A stretch of 64,000 nucleotides of DNA, from positions 108,707 to 172,706 of the forward strand of contig NZ_CDBH01000025.1 of NCBI RefSeq assembly GCF_000820305.1. The letters are read 5' to 3'. The position numbers and the translations under genes were made by a program. Of this stretch, positions 17,932 through 27,686 are shown in pieces. Under the pieces are notes generated by a model. The model worked only from the letters and a program-made list of their open reading frames with translations. It did no database searches and had not been told where the DNA came from. The stretch is from Aeromonas dhakensis (GTDB taxonomy: Bacteria > Pseudomonadota > Gammaproteobacteria > Enterobacterales > Aeromonadaceae). The stretch's first letter is position 1. Each line of letters opens with the position of its first letter.

Positions 17932-20007
17932 TCAGCCTAATGTACCAATAACTTCCACCCGTAAATCTTCCGGGATTTCATTATAAGAGAGCACTTTGAG
18001 ACCTTTCGAAAATGAGCGGGCATACCGTGCCATCAGGGGACGCAGTTGCGGCATCACCACCAACACGGGGGCATGCCCCTGCTGTTGCAGCTGTTCCTTC
18101 ACCAGCGGCATGTTTTGCTGCAACTGGGCCAGAAGCTGAGGGTCGACAGGGAAGCTGTCCAGCTGGATCTTCCCCTGTTGCTGTGACTGGTTCATGGCCG
18201 CCAGCAGGGTTTGCTCCAGACGGTCATCCAGTGTAAACGTCGCCAGCACATCCCGACTGCCGATCGCCTGCCTCACAATCTGGCGCTTGAGCGCGCAGCG
18301 CACATCCGATGCCAGCAAGACAGGATCCTTGGTCAGCTCACTCGCATCCAGCAGGGTAGTGGCGATGGTCCGGATATCGGTCAGGCTGACCTGCTCCTTG
18401 AGCAGTTGACGAAAAACTCGCAACTGCTGCATCTGGGTCAACGCCAAGTTTAGCTCTTCCGACAGACGGGGAGACTGGCTGGCCAGATACTGTCCCAACT
18501 TGCCGACTTCATCGTGACCAAACAGGTTATCCAGCTGCTCCCTCAGCAGCTTGCTGGCATGCGTTGCGATAACGGTCGCCGAGTCCACCACCGAGTAGCC
18601 CAAATTCAGCGCCTTGGCCTTGTTCTCCGGCGAAATCCAGACCGCACTCATCCCATAGGCTGGATCCTGGGTCAATTCTCCATCCAGGGCTCCATAGGTT
18701 TCACCACTGCTGATCGCCATCAGTCTCTGGCAATCAACATTGCCGCTAGCCAACCCCACACCTGACAGCTTGATCCGGTATTGATCCGGCTGCAGTTGCA
18801 GGTTGTCGCGTACCCGGATTTCCGGCAACAGGAAGCCATACTGCTCAGAAAGCGTCTTGCGAATACCCCGCACCCGCGCCAACAACTCAGCCCCCTTGTC
18901 TGCTTCAGCCAAAGGGACCAATCGGTAGCCAAGCTCGATGGCAACTGTATCCACGGGTGGCAGATCCTGCCACTCAAGGCCCTGCGGCTCCGGTTGCACC
19001 ATCTGACGCGTCAGTTCATGTGCTGCCTCCAGGTCGGGCTGACTGACCTGCCGCTTGCTCACGCTCCAGCCTGCCCAGGCCAATACGGCCGCAAAGCTGA
19101 GGAATGCCACCATAGGCATACCGGGTACCAGGCCCAGGATCAGCATGATGGCTGCCGCCGTGTAGATTACCCGCGGCGATGCCAGGATCTGTTGGCCCAC
19201 CTGATCCGACATCTCCCCTTCGTCGCTGACCCGGGTCACGATGATGGCCGCAGCCGTGGACATCAGCAGGGAAGGGATCTGGGCAACAAGACCATCACCG
19301 ATAGTGAGCAGTGCATAGCTCTGGAACGCTTCCGAAACCGGCAGAGAATGCTGGAAAATGCCGATGGCCAGACCGCCCACCAGATTGATGATGAGTACCA
19401 GCAAACCAGCGATGGCATCACCGCGTACGAATTTGGACGCACCGTCCATGGCGCCGTAGAAGTCGGCTTCCCTGGCGATTTCGTCCCGTCTTGCCCTTGC
19501 CTGATGCTGATCCATGGTGCCGGCATTGAGATCGGCATCGATCGCCATCTGTTTGCCCGGCATGGCATCCAGGGTGAAACGGGCCGATACCTCGGAGATC
19601 CGCTCCCCCCCCTTGGTGATCACCACGAAGTTGATGATCATCAGGATCACGAACACCACCAGGCCGACGACATAGTTGCCACCGATCACCACCTCACCGA
19701 AGGCCTGGATGACCTTGCCCGCCGCCTCATGCCCCTCATGACCATGCAGCAACACTACCCGGGTCGAGGCCACGTTGAGCGACAATCGCATCAAGGTCGC
19801 AACCAGCAGGACGGTCGGGAAGACGGAAAAATCGAGTGGCCGACGAGCCGACACGGAGACCAGCAGAACCAGCACGGCCAACACAATGTTGAACGTAAAC
19901 AGGGTATCCAGCAGCCAACCCGGCAGAGGCAGGATCATCATGGCCAGAATGGCCAGGAGCATCATGGGTATCGCGGTATAGGATTGGGTCAATACACGCC
20001 AGTTCAC
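17932..20007 (-). CDS. flhA: Flagellar export gate protein FlhA (lateral)
   Basis: FlhA is the nonameric export gate that takes up substrates and couples proton flow to export. It has 691 residues, the family length. About eight membrane segments fill residues 15-320, with the FHIPEP-family signatures VFPTVLLVATLMRLSLNVASTR and GGERISEVSARFTLDAMPGKQMAIDADLNAGTMD. A large cytoplasmic domain (about 340-691) follows. It is the last gene of fliMNPQR-flhBA and lies 3 bases after flhB. Confidence 0.96.
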   Translation of the reverse strand: MNWRVLTQSYTAIPMMLLAILAMMILPLPGWLLDTLFTFNIVLAVLVLLVSVSARRPLDFSVFPTVLLVATLMRLSLNVASTRVVLLHGHEGHEAAGKVIQAFGEVVIGGNYVVGLVVFVILMIINFVVITKGGERISEVSARFTLDAMPGKQMAIDADLNAGTMDQHQARARRDEIAREADFYGAMDGASKFVRGDAIAGLLVLIINLVGGLAIGIFQHSLPVSEAFQSYALLTIGDGLVAQIPSLLMSTAAAIIVTRVSDEGEMSDQVGQQILASPRVIYTAAAIMLILGLVPGMPMVAFLSFAAVLAWAGWSVSKRQVSQPDLEAAHELTRQMVQPEPQGLEWQDLPPVDTVAIELGYRLVPLAEADKGAELLARVRGIRKTLSEQYGFLLPEIRVRDNLQLQPDQYRIKLSGVGLASGNVDCQRLMAISSGETYGALDGELTQDPAYGMSAVWISPENKAKALNLGYSVVDSATVIATHASKLLREQLDNLFGHDEVGKLGQYLASQSPRLSEELNLALTQMQQLRVFRQLLKEQVSLTDIRTIATTLLDASELTKDPVLLASDVRCALKRQIVRQAIGSRDVLATFTLDDRLEQTLLAAMNQSQQQGKIQLDSFPVDPQLLAQLQQNMPLVKEQLQQQGHAPVLVVMPQLRPLMARYARSFSKGLKVLSYNEIPEDLRVEVIGTLG

Positions 20008-20010
20008 AAC

Positions 20011-21147
20011 TTACCTCTCAGGTTGACGTAACTCGGGCGGCACATACAGGGGAGCAAGGGGGGTGGGTTTCTTCCCCTTGCCTGCTGCATAGGCCCGCAA
20101 CTGCAATACATGGTTCAGCACATAGGCGACCGCGGTATAAAGGCCCGCCGGGACCTCCTGATCCACCCGTGTAGAGTAATAGATGGCCCGGGTCAGCTCC
20201 GGCAGGCTCATGATCATCTTGTCGTGCTGTTTTGCGACCTGGCGGATCCGCTCCGCCATACCGTCGACCCCTTTGGCAATCACATAGGGGGCATTGGCAC
20301 GCGCCGGATCATACTTGATGGCCACCGCATAGTGGGTCGGGTTGACGATGATGACATCCGCCTGCGGCACACGCTGTTCAATCCGCGCCCTGGCTAGCAT
20401 TCCCTGAACCTGACGGATCTTGGCCTTTATCTCGGGCCGGCCTTCACTATTCTTGTGTTCATCCTTGACCTCCTGCTTGGTCATGCGCAGCTGCTTGTTC
20501 AACGACCAGCGCTGATAGGGTACGTCCAGCACGGCTATCAGCATCTGTACGGAACCAAGCAAAATGAATGCCTGCGAAAGAATGCGCAGCGCCTGCTCCA
20601 TCGCAGCCTGGGGAGGCATACGGTTCATCATCATCAGCAAGGGCCACTGGTGCTGCAACATCAGGGCCAGCGTCGAACCAATCAGCAGGATCTTGAGTAC
20701 CGACTTCAGCAGCTCCATCATGCTGTGAGACGAGAACATCCGTTTGAGCCCTTTGAGCGGATTGATTTTTTCCGCACTGGGCAATAGTTTCTTCCAGGTC
20801 AGCACCATGCCCCCCGGTACAATACTGAGCAACACCAGCAGCAGGGCGAGAAAACCGAACAGGGGCAGCAGTACCCACAACATGCTGAGCAGGGATTCAG
20901 CCGTCCAGTGGATCATCATCTGAGGCTCCCGGGCCCCCTGCCAGTCGAAACGCTGGGGACGTTTCATCAACTCGGCAAAGAAGTTGCCGAAGCTTGGCAC
21001 CATCCATTGCATGGCGAGCCCCCCCAGCAACAGCAGTCCGGCCGAACTCAGCTCCTTTGAGCGCGCAATTTGCCCCTCTTCCCGTGCCTTGCGCAGTTTC
21101 TGGGAAGAGGCCTCTTCGGTCTTGTCCTGAGCGCTGTTCTGACTCAT
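20011..21147 (-). CDS. flhB: Flagellar export switch protein FlhB (lateral)
   Basis: FlhB is the export component that switches specificity from rod/hook to filament substrates by cutting itself. It has 378 residues with four membrane segments between about 34 and 215. The cytoplasmic domain holds the autocleavage motif NPTH (269-272) in VIIVNPTHYAVAIKYDP, so cleavage should be intact. It starts 4 bases inside the end of fliR. The hook-length ruler FliK that would trigger switching is not in this window. Confidence 0.96.
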   Translation of the reverse strand: MSQNSAQDKTEEASSQKLRKAREEGQIARSKELSSAGLLLLGGLAMQWMVPSFGNFFAELMKRPQRFDWQGAREPQMMIHWTAESLLSMLWVLLPLFGFLALLLVLLSIVPGGMVLTWKKLLPSAEKINPLKGLKRMFSSHSMMELLKSVLKILLIGSTLALMLQHQWPLLMMMNRMPPQAAMEQALRILSQAFILLGSVQMLIAVLDVPYQRWSLNKQLRMTKQEVKDEHKNSEGRPEIKAKIRQVQGMLARARIEQRVPQADVIIVNPTHYAVAIKYDPARANAPYVIAKGVDGMAERIRQVAKQHDKMIMSLPELTRAIYYSTRVDQEVPAGLYTAVAYVLNHVLQLRAYAAGKGKKPTPLAPLYVPPELRQPER

Positions 21148-21926
21148 GAGGGTGTCAATGCCTTGAGCTGTTCCAGTACATAGGTCACCAGATCAAGGTA
21201 ACGAGCCGGCACGCCGCTGATGGAAATGGCCATGGTCAGCAGGCCCAGCAGCAGCGTCATGGGAAAGCCCAGCGAGAAGATATTCAGGGAAGGGGCGGTT
21301 CTGTTCATCACCCCGAAGGTAAGGTTGACCATCAACATGGCAACCACAGCTGGCAGAGTCAGGATCAGGGCTGCCCCGATACTCCAGCCAAACAGACCGA
21401 TGACACCTTTCATGTCCAGCAGGTCGAGCGAAGAGCCGGGCGGCCAGCTCCGCAGACTCTGCACCAGCACATCCAGCGTGACCAGATGGCCGTTCAGGCC
21501 GAGAAACAGCAATGAGCAGAAGATAAGCATCAGCTGGCTAACGATGGGGGCCGTATCTCCATTGCTGGGATCATTCATCACTGCCATCGCCAGACCCATC
21601 TGCATGGAGAGGATCTGACCGGCCATGGTCATGATCATGAACAGCATCTGGACACAAAGTCCGAACAGCAACCCGAACAGCAGTTGCTCTATGGTCAGCA
21701 CCAGTGCGCCCGTGCTGAACGGGTCGACCACTGGCATGCCCTTGAGCATGGGTGCCAGCAGCAGGCTGATGATGAAGGCAAAAAGCAGACGGACCTGGGG
21801 TGGCAACCGACCATCACCAAAGATGGGCATCACCCAGAAGGCGGTAGCGATCCGGATAAACGGCCACCACCACTGCCCCAACCAGGCCGTCAGGTCGGCT
21901 GCGCTGAGGGACAGCAGAGAATTCAT
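21144..21926 (-). CDS. fliR: Flagellar export channel protein FliR (lateral)
   Basis: FliR is part of the FliPQR export channel. It has 260 residues, the family length, and about six hydrophobic segments (FIRIATAFWVMPIFG, LFAFIISLLLAPML, LTIEQLLFGLLFGLCVQMLFMIMTMAGQ). The conserved MALVTMNDPSNGD-like region reads GLAMAVMNDPSNGDTAPIVSQ, with TFGVMNRTAPSLNIFSLGFP near residue 205. It overlaps both fliQ and flhB by 4 bases. Confidence 0.94.
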   Translation of the reverse strand: MNSLLSLSAADLTAWLGQWWWPFIRIATAFWVMPIFGDGRLPPQVRLLFAFIISLLLAPMLKGMPVVDPFSTGALVLTIEQLLFGLLFGLCVQMLFMIMTMAGQILSMQMGLAMAVMNDPSNGDTAPIVSQLMLIFCSLLFLGLNGHLVTLDVLVQSLRSWPPGSSLDLLDMKGVIGLFGWSIGAALILTLPAVVAMLMVNLTFGVMNRTAPSLNIFSLGFPMTLLLGLLTMAISISGVPARYLDLVTYVLEQLKALTPS

Positions 21927-22192
21927 CCGATTAGTCCGGGTATCTTCAAAAACAGATCGTGGAACAGGGTAGTGATTTGTGAGAGCAGCCAGTTTCCGGT
22001 AAAAATGAGCGTCATCAGAGTCACCAGAAAACGGGGCAAAAAGCTGAGGGTCTGCTCCTGGATCTGCGTTGCGGCCTGGAACACACTGACAATGAGACCG
22101 ATGATGAGGCCCGGAACAATCAGCACCGACACCATCACTACGACCAGGTTGACGGCACCGCCAACCAGCGCAACGCTCTGTTCCGGCGTCAT
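21923..22192 (-). CDS. fliQ: Flagellar export channel protein FliQ (lateral)
   Basis: FliQ is the small subunit of the FliPQR channel. The ATG at 22192 gives 89 residues, the normal size, starting MTPEQSVALVGGAVNLVV. It has two membrane hairpin helices (MVSVLIVPGLIIGLIVSVFQAATQIQEQTLSFLPR is typical). A longer in-frame start within fliP was not used. The start lies 1 base past the fliP stop and the stop overlaps the fliR start. Confidence 0.94.
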   Translation of the reverse strand: MTPEQSVALVGGAVNLVVVMVSVLIVPGLIIGLIVSVFQAATQIQEQTLSFLPRFLVTLMTLIFTGNWLLSQITTLFHDLFLKIPGLIG

Positions 22193-22193
22193 G

Positions 22194-22928
22194 TCAGCCT
22201 CCCCCACCAAAGCTGGCAGCCAGCGTACCGACCGTCATCGACCAGCCATCCACCAGCACGAACACCATCAGTTTGAATGGCAACGAAATGATCAGAGGGG
22301 ACAACATCATCATCCCCATGGCCATCAGCACGCTGGCCACCACCAGATCGATCACCAGAAAGGGGATAAACAACATGAAGCCAATCTGAAATGCCGTATT
22401 CAGCTCGCTCAGCACAAACGCCGGCAACAATACACCAAACGGGACATCGGCTTTGCTGAGGGTGGTGGGCTCACCGGAAATGCGCAGCATCTGCTCCAGA
22501 TCCGGCTCCCGGGTCTGAGCCAGCATAAAGTGGCGCAACGGTTTTTCGGCGCGCGCCAGCCCTTCCGACAAGGTGATTTCATTCTGGTCGTAGGGAATAA
22601 ACGCGTTCTGATACATGTCGGTCCATACCGGGCGCATGATCACCAGAGTCAGGATCAGGCTGATGCCGATCAGAACCCTATTGGGAGGACTCTGCTGCAG
22701 TCCCATCGCCTGCCGCAAGATCGCCAACACTATGATGATCCTGGTAAAGCTGGTCATCATCAACAACAGCGTCGGCAACAACCCCAACAGGGTCATGAAG
22801 AAAAGGATCTGCAACTTGATGTTGTAGTCCTCTCCTCCTTCAGCCCCCGGCATCACCGAGAACAACGTCATATCCGCCCCCCAACTGGGCAGCGAAAACA
22901 ACAGCAGGACAAGCAGCAACCGGCGCAT
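22194..22928 (-). CDS. fliP: Flagellar export channel protein FliP (lateral)
   Basis: FliP is the main subunit of the export channel. It has 244 residues with a cleavable signal peptide (MRRLLLVLLLFSLPSWGADMT), normal for FliP. Family signatures are MTSFTRIIIVLAILRQAMGLQQSPPNRVLIG and PFLVIDLVVASVLMAMGMMMLSPLIISLPFKLMVFVLVDGW. Its start overlaps the fliN stop by 1 base. Confidence 0.96.
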   Translation of the reverse strand: MRRLLLVLLLFSLPSWGADMTLFSVMPGAEGGEDYNIKLQILFFMTLLGLLPTLLLMMTSFTRIIIVLAILRQAMGLQQSPPNRVLIGISLILTLVIMRPVWTDMYQNAFIPYDQNEITLSEGLARAEKPLRHFMLAQTREPDLEQMLRISGEPTTLSKADVPFGVLLPAFVLSELNTAFQIGFMLFIPFLVIDLVVASVLMAMGMMMLSPLIISLPFKLMVFVLVDGWSMTVGTLAASFGGGG

Positions 22929-23305
22929 CAGTCGTCCATGCCACCCAGCAGATTGGTGTCGATCACATCCACCAGGCGCAAGCCATATTTGCCATTGACC
23001 ACGACAACTTCGCCTTTGGCCAGCAGCCGACCGTTGACCCGAACATCCAGCGGCTCACCCGCCAGTTTGTCCAGCTCAATCACAGCCCCCTCTTCCACTC
23101 GCATCAGATCGCCCAGAGGCACTTCGGTACTGGCTACCTCGAGGGTTACCTTGACCGGGATCTGGCGGAAGAAGGAAAGGTCCCGCTGCTTGCTGTTGCT
23201 GGTCGGTGCCATATAGTCGGCTGCGCTGGGCATGCTGATATCGTCACTAAACAATTGATCCAGTCCATCCAGATCCAGCGGGTCATTCATATTGTGCTCG
23301 TTCAT
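22928..23305 (-). CDS. fliN: Flagellar motor switch protein FliN (lateral)
   Basis: FliN forms the lower C ring with FliM. It has 125 residues. The C-terminal SpoA domain (about 50-120) carries IPVKVTLEVASTEVPLGDLMRVEEGAVIELDKLAGEPLDVRVNGRLLAKGEVVVVNGKYGLRLVDVI, the full family core. The N-terminal part is acidic and loosely conserved. It lies 7 bases after fliM. Confidence 0.94.
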   Translation of the reverse strand: MNEHNMNDPLDLDGLDQLFSDDISMPSAADYMAPTSNSKQRDLSFFRQIPVKVTLEVASTEVPLGDLMRVEEGAVIELDKLAGEPLDVRVNGRLLAKGEVVVVNGKYGLRLVDVIDTNLLGGMDD

Positions 23306-23312
23306 GATGTGA

Positions 23313-24188
23313 TTATTCCTCTACAACAGTCGCGACCTGATACACCAGGCTGCCTTTATGTTCAGCGACTCGTCCGCTAAAGCAGGGACGATTACCAATC
23401 AGGGCCGGAACGACTTCCGGCAGATCCAGCGAGAGCACATCGCCCACCTTGAGGCACTCCAGATCCGCCAGGGTCATGGACATCTGCCCCATTACCACAC
23501 GCAGACGCACCGGAACATGCGTCAACACCTGCTCAAGCGCGCCATCCTGCAGCTCATGTCCGGCCGCGGGGCCAGAGTTCTCGGTCGGCGGCACCAGCCA
23601 GAGCTGCCAGCCATGTGCAAAACTGCCGACCGTGAGGCTGGCTTCAGACATCCATAGCCGTGATTGCGGCAATGCATCCCTGGTAATGAGAGTCAGCTGC
23701 CAGCCAAGATCACCCAATCCGAGACATGAGGACCAGATATCGACCTGGTATTGACAAAGACGCAGCATCAGACGCTGCTCGGTATCGGTCAGCCCTTTAC
23801 CATGGGAGGGAGCCTCGCTCTGGTCGCGCAAGGCACCACCGAAAAAGAGCACGGCCAGGCGATATATAACGGCAGGAGAAATGGAGAAATAGGCGACCCG
23901 TTGTACGTCGAGCGCACTGCGTGCTTCCACCCACAGCAGACCATCGTCTTGCATGGGCGAGGCCACAGTCGTGAACTCTTGATAACTCAGCTCGCAGTCG
24001 GCGCTATTGAATAACTGCGCCATGCAGCCTGCCGCTTGTAGAGAAAAGGTACCCAGCTGAGCGTTGATCTGCTTGAGCCGCTCCTGGTCAGCCCGTTCGA
24101 CGCCAAGCAAGTCATAATGAGGAAGAGTTTTGCCCCGCTGTGCACAGAGCAACCGGGAAGGTGTGAGCATTACGCCGCTTGATGACAT
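23313..24188 (-). CDS. fliM: Short FliM motor switch protein lacking the N-terminal CheY-binding peptide (lateral)
   Basis: FliM links FliG and FliN in the C ring and normally binds CheY-P through an N-terminal peptide with an EIDALL-type motif. This 291-residue product starts MSSSGVMLTPSRLLCAQRGK and enters the middle domain directly (ERADQERLKQINAQLGTFSLQAAG). A C-terminal SpoA-like domain is present (about 215-288). The start is firm: an in-frame TGA precedes the ATG at once and AAGGTGG lies about 8 bases upstream. Usual FliM is about 320-360 residues. It is the first gene of the cluster, behind rnpB. Confidence 0.9.
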   Translation of the reverse strand: MSSSGVMLTPSRLLCAQRGKTLPHYDLLGVERADQERLKQINAQLGTFSLQAAGCMAQLFNSADCELSYQEFTTVASPMQDDGLLWVEARSALDVQRVAYFSISPAVIYRLAVLFFGGALRDQSEAPSHGKGLTDTEQRLMLRLCQYQVDIWSSCLGLGDLGWQLTLITRDALPQSRLWMSEASLTVGSFAHGWQLWLVPPTENSGPAAGHELQDGALEQVLTHVPVRLRVVMGQMSMTLADLECLKVGDVLSLDLPEVVPALIGNRPCFSGRVAEHKGSLVYQVATVVEE

Positions 24189-24356
24189 TCAAAATCCACC
24201 TTAGCCATTTTTATCTCGCCTTACAGCCACAGAGACATCCATCAGGCCAGCCATGTGATCGGTACAAATAACCCAGCCGACTTATAGCGACCAGAATGGG
24301 CGAGAACTTTATTACAAAACCCTAAAAGGCGCCACGAGCCAGTCTGGCAACCCCAT

Positions 24357-24390
24357 AATAAAAATCCCGGCACCTGAAGGTGCCGGGATT
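24357..24390 (-). terminator. Rho-independent terminator of rnpB
   Basis: A perfect 12-base-pair stem (24363-24374 with 24379-24390) closes a 4-base loop. On the minus strand it is followed by TTTTTATTAT. It lies about 30 bases past the mature rnpB 3' end, between rnpB and fliM, so it should separate RNase P RNA from flagellar transcription. Confidence 0.9.
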
Positions 24391-24419
24391 GGTTGGTATT
24401 TGCATACCTTGAATTGGGT

Positions 24420-24804
<385 letters not shown>

Positions 24805-24812
24805 AGGCGCGG

Positions 24813-24842
24813 ATTATAGCCTCGTGATGCCGGCGGGGTAAA
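24813..24842 (-). promoter_or_regulatory. Sigma-70 promoter of rnpB
   Basis: A perfect minus 10 box TATAAT (24818-24813) lies 8 bases before the mature 5' end of rnpB. A minus 35-like TTTACC (24842-24837) stands 18 bases further up. The GC-rich discriminator GCGCC between box and start is typical of stable RNA genes. Confidence 0.8.
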
Positions 24843-24865
24843 CCGGCAATTCCCGTTTACGACAA

Positions 24866-25699
24866 TTAATAATGCTCGAGGCCGTACTTGTAGAGGGCAT
24901 TCTTCTTCACGCCGTGGATCTCGGCGGTCAGCGCCGCCGCTTTTTTCAGCGGCAGCTCGGCCACCAGCAACCCCAGAGTGCGGAGAGCCTCAGCGGGCAG
25001 CTCTTCATCCAGCTTGCTGGCGCCGGCCACCACCAGCACGATCTCGCCGCGGCAGCGGTTTTCATCTTCACCGAGCCAGGTCAACATCTCGGAGGCAGAC
25101 AGACCATGGATCGACTCGAAGGTCTTGGTCAGCTCGCGGCAGACCACCACCTGGCGTTCACCCAGAATGCGGGCGATCGCTTCCACCGTCTCCTGCACCC
25201 GGCGCGGCGATTCATAGAATACCAGCGAGCGGGTGTCCTCAATCACGGCCTGCAGGCGATCATCGCGCCCCTTGGCTTTGGCCGGCAGAAAACCTTCAAA
25301 GGCAAAACGGTCGGTAGGCAACCCGGCGGCGGAGAGCGCCGTGATGGCGGCGCAGGGGCCGGGCAGCGGCACTACCTTGACCCCGGCTTCGCGACAACGG
25401 GTGACCAGGTGATAACCGGGGTCGCTGATGAGCGGCGTGCCCGCGTCGGAGACCAGAGCCACGCTCTTGCCCTCCTTGATACGGCCGATCAGCACGTCGG
25501 CTTTCTGCTGTTCATTGTGATCATGCAGCGCAAAGGTCGGTACCGAGATCTGGTAGTGGCTGAGCAGGATGCCGGTATGGCGGGTATCCTCGGCGGCCAC
25601 CAGATCGACGCTGCGCAGCACATCCAGTGCTCGCTGGGTGATGTCGGCCAGATTGCCGATCGGAGTGGGGACTATATACAGGGTTGGGATGTCACTCAT
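24866..25699 (-). CDS. rsmI: 16S rRNA 2'-O-ribose C1402 methyltransferase RsmI
   Basis: RsmI methylates the ribose of C1402 in 16S rRNA using SAM. The 277-residue product has the family start [23 protein letters not shown] and the SAM-binding stretch [20 protein letters not shown] (about 80-100). [29 protein letters not shown] follows. Length is normal. It diverges from lpoA, as in many gammaproteobacteria. Confidence 0.96.
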   Translation of the reverse strand: MSDIPTLYIVPTPIGNLADITQRALDVLRSVDLVAAEDTRHTGILLSHYQISVPTFALHDHNEQQKADVLIGRIKEGKSVALVSDAGTPLISDPGYHLVTRCREAGVKVVPLPGPCAAITALSAAGLPTDRFAFEGFLPAKAKGRDDRLQAVIEDTRSLVFYESPRRVQETVEAIARILGERQVVVCRELTKTFESIHGLSASEMLTWLGEDENRCRGEIVLVVAGASKLDEELPAEALRTLGLLVAELPLKKAAALTAEIHGVKKNALYKYGLEHY

Positions 25700-25778
25700 G
25701 GGAGCTCCGAGTGTCCCGACAATTGTGTCGCCATATTGGCCCGTTTACACTATGGAGAATTTCAACACTGGTCGGGGA

Positions 25779-27686
25779 ATGAACTTGAACCGGGTTATAA
25801 AGCAGCTAAGTGTATCACGACTCTTCGGCATCCTACTCGCGGCAGTCCTGCTCGCCGCCTGTGCGTCGGAGCCCAATCAACCCGCCGGCCAGTCCGGCAT
25901 GCCGTCGGCCTTCTCGGATCTTACCAAGAATGCCCAGTGGTATCTGGCCCAGGTGGACCCGGCCAAACCGGCCGAAGCCTTCACCTGGCAGGTGATGGCG
26001 GCGCGCAGTTATCTGGCGCTCGGTCAGGCCAAGCCGGCCGCGGCCCTGTTCCAGCAATTGCAGAAGCAGGCCCAGAGCGCCGAGCAGAAAGCCCAGCTGC
26101 AACTGCTGCAGGCTCACCTGCTGCTCGCCCAGGGCAATGCCAACCAGGCGCTGATCCTGCTGGAAGGCAAGCCCGATGTGGCGCTGGACGCCGATACCCA
26201 GAAGGACTGGTACCGCCAGCGCGTGGTGCTGCAGCTCGACATCAACAACAAGTTTGGTGCCGCCAAGTCGCTGATCCTGCTGGAGCCCTACCTGGCCCAG
26301 AATGAGCTGGCCACCAATCATCAGCAGATCTGGTCCCTGCTCAAGAGCATGACCCCTTCCACCCTGCAGGCGCTGGAAGAGGCACCGGCTCCCGATGTCA
26401 CCACCGGCTGGCTGCGGCTGGCAGCGCTGGTGAATGAATTCGGTGCCCAGCCCAATCAGCTGGCTCGCCAGCTGGCCGGCTGGAAACAGGCCTTCCCGAA
26501 CCACCCGGCCCAGAAAGACATGCCGGCCGGACTCGGTGATCTGACCACCAGCAACATCAATGCCCTGCAGCAGATCGCCGTCTTCCTGCCGCTGTCCGGC
26601 AACCTGGAACCGCAGGGTGCGGCAATCCGTAACGGCATGTTGATGTCTTACAAGGAAAATCAGAGTCAGTTCACCCTGAACTTCTACGATACCCAGACCA
26701 AGTCGACGGCGGATCTCTACAAGCAGGCCATTCAGGAAGGGGCCAACATGATCATCGGCCCGCTGCTCAAAGACCGGGTCGAGGAGCTGCTCAAGGCCAA
26801 TCCGACCGTGCCGGTACTGGCGCTCAACGAGCTGGACAAGCCGATCGTCAACGACACCACCTATTACTTCTCCCTCTCAGCCGCCGCCGATGCAACGCAG
26901 GCCGCCCAATACCTCTATGGCCAGGGTTATCGCAAACCCCTGCTCATCGCCGCCCAGGGGCGGATCGGCTACAGCAGCATCAAGGCGTTTGAACAGGCCT
27001 GGGCGACCGTAAGCCAGGACAAACCGGTCGTCGCCACCTTCGGTGCCCGCAACGAAGTCCAGGGTATGGTCAAGAATGCGTTGAGCGGCCGCTCCACCGC
27101 ACGGGCTGGCGAAGTAGTTCAGCTCTCCGCTGCCGCCCCGCGCAGCATCGACGTGGTCTATGTGGTCGCCAACAGCCTGGAGACCCGGATGATCAAGCCC
27201 TACGTCGACATCTCGGTCAATCCGATGGGCAGCCTGCCGATCTACAGCAGTTCGCGCAGCTACGACAGCGCCACCACCGAGGTGGCCTCCGAGCTCAACG
27301 GCATGCACATCTCCGACATGCCGCTGCTGCTTGGCGGTTACGAGAAGCAGCGCGAGCAGATCGCCCTGCTTTGGCCGCAGACCCAGGGCGACCTGCTGCG
27401 TCTGTTTGCGCTGGGTTATGACGCCGTCAGCCTGGCGGAAAACCTGCAGCAGATGCGCAAGGTCAACGCCATGCAGCAGCCCGGCATGAGCGGTCAGCTG
27501 AGCGTGGATGCCGGCGGCAACATAGTACGGGTACTGGACTGGGCCACCTACCAGAATGGCAAGCTGGTCAGTGACAGCGCCATGCCCCAGCTCGAGGGAG
27601 TCCCCCATGAAGGTACTTCTGGCACGGATGCGCCGGCAGTTACAGAACCTGTTCCCGTCACCAACGAGCAAGGGACAGCACTTTGA
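25779..27686 (+). CDS. lpoA: Outer-membrane lipoprotein activator of PBP1A, LpoA
   Basis: LpoA reaches from the outer membrane to stimulate the peptidoglycan synthase PBP1A. From the ATG at 25779 it has 635 residues with a signal peptide and lipobox (ILLAAVLLAACASE, lipid on Cys 26). The N-terminal half is TPR-like helices (QQLQKQAQSAEQKAQLQLLQAHLLLAQ). The C-terminal half resembles periplasmic substrate-binding proteins (QQIAVFLPLSGNLEPQGAAIRNGML). A start in the divergent rsmI region gives no better signal. The 3' end overlaps yraN by 80 bases. Confidence 0.94.
   Translation: MNLNRVIKQLSVSRLFGILLAAVLLAACASEPNQPAGQSGMPSAFSDLTKNAQWYLAQVDPAKPAEAFTWQVMAARSYLALGQAKPAAALFQQLQKQAQSAEQKAQLQLLQAHLLLAQGNANQALILLEGKPDVALDADTQKDWYRQRVVLQLDINNKFGAAKSLILLEPYLAQNELATNHQQIWSLLKSMTPSTLQALEEAPAPDVTTGWLRLAALVNEFGAQPNQLARQLAGWKQAFPNHPAQKDMPAGLGDLTTSNINALQQIAVFLPLSGNLEPQGAAIRNGMLMSYKENQSQFTLNFYDTQTKSTADLYKQAIQEGANMIIGPLLKDRVEELLKANPTVPVLALNELDKPIVNDTTYYFSLSAAADATQAAQYLYGQGYRKPLLIAAQGRIGYSSIKAFEQAWATVSQDKPVVATFGARNEVQGMVKNALSGRSTARAGEVVQLSAAAPRSIDVVYVVANSLETRMIKPYVDISVNPMGSLPIYSSSRSYDSATTEVASELNGMHISDMPLLLGGYEKQREQIALLWPQTQGDLLRLFALGYDAVSLAENLQQMRKVNAMQQPGMSGQLSVDAGGNIVRVLDWATYQNGKLVSDSAMPQLEGVPHEGTSGTDAPAVTEPVPVTNEQGTAL

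Noticed and set aside
21684..23216. 510-codon plus-strand frame across fliR, fliQ, fliP and fliN
   Set aside because: It is antisense to four overlapping, well-recognised export and switch genes.
24189..24356. Flagellar promoter upstream of fliM
   Set aside because: TAAAGTT followed by CGCTATAA was noticed, but the spacing is about 3 bases too long for sigma-28 and there is no minus 24/minus 12 pair, so no promoter is claimed.
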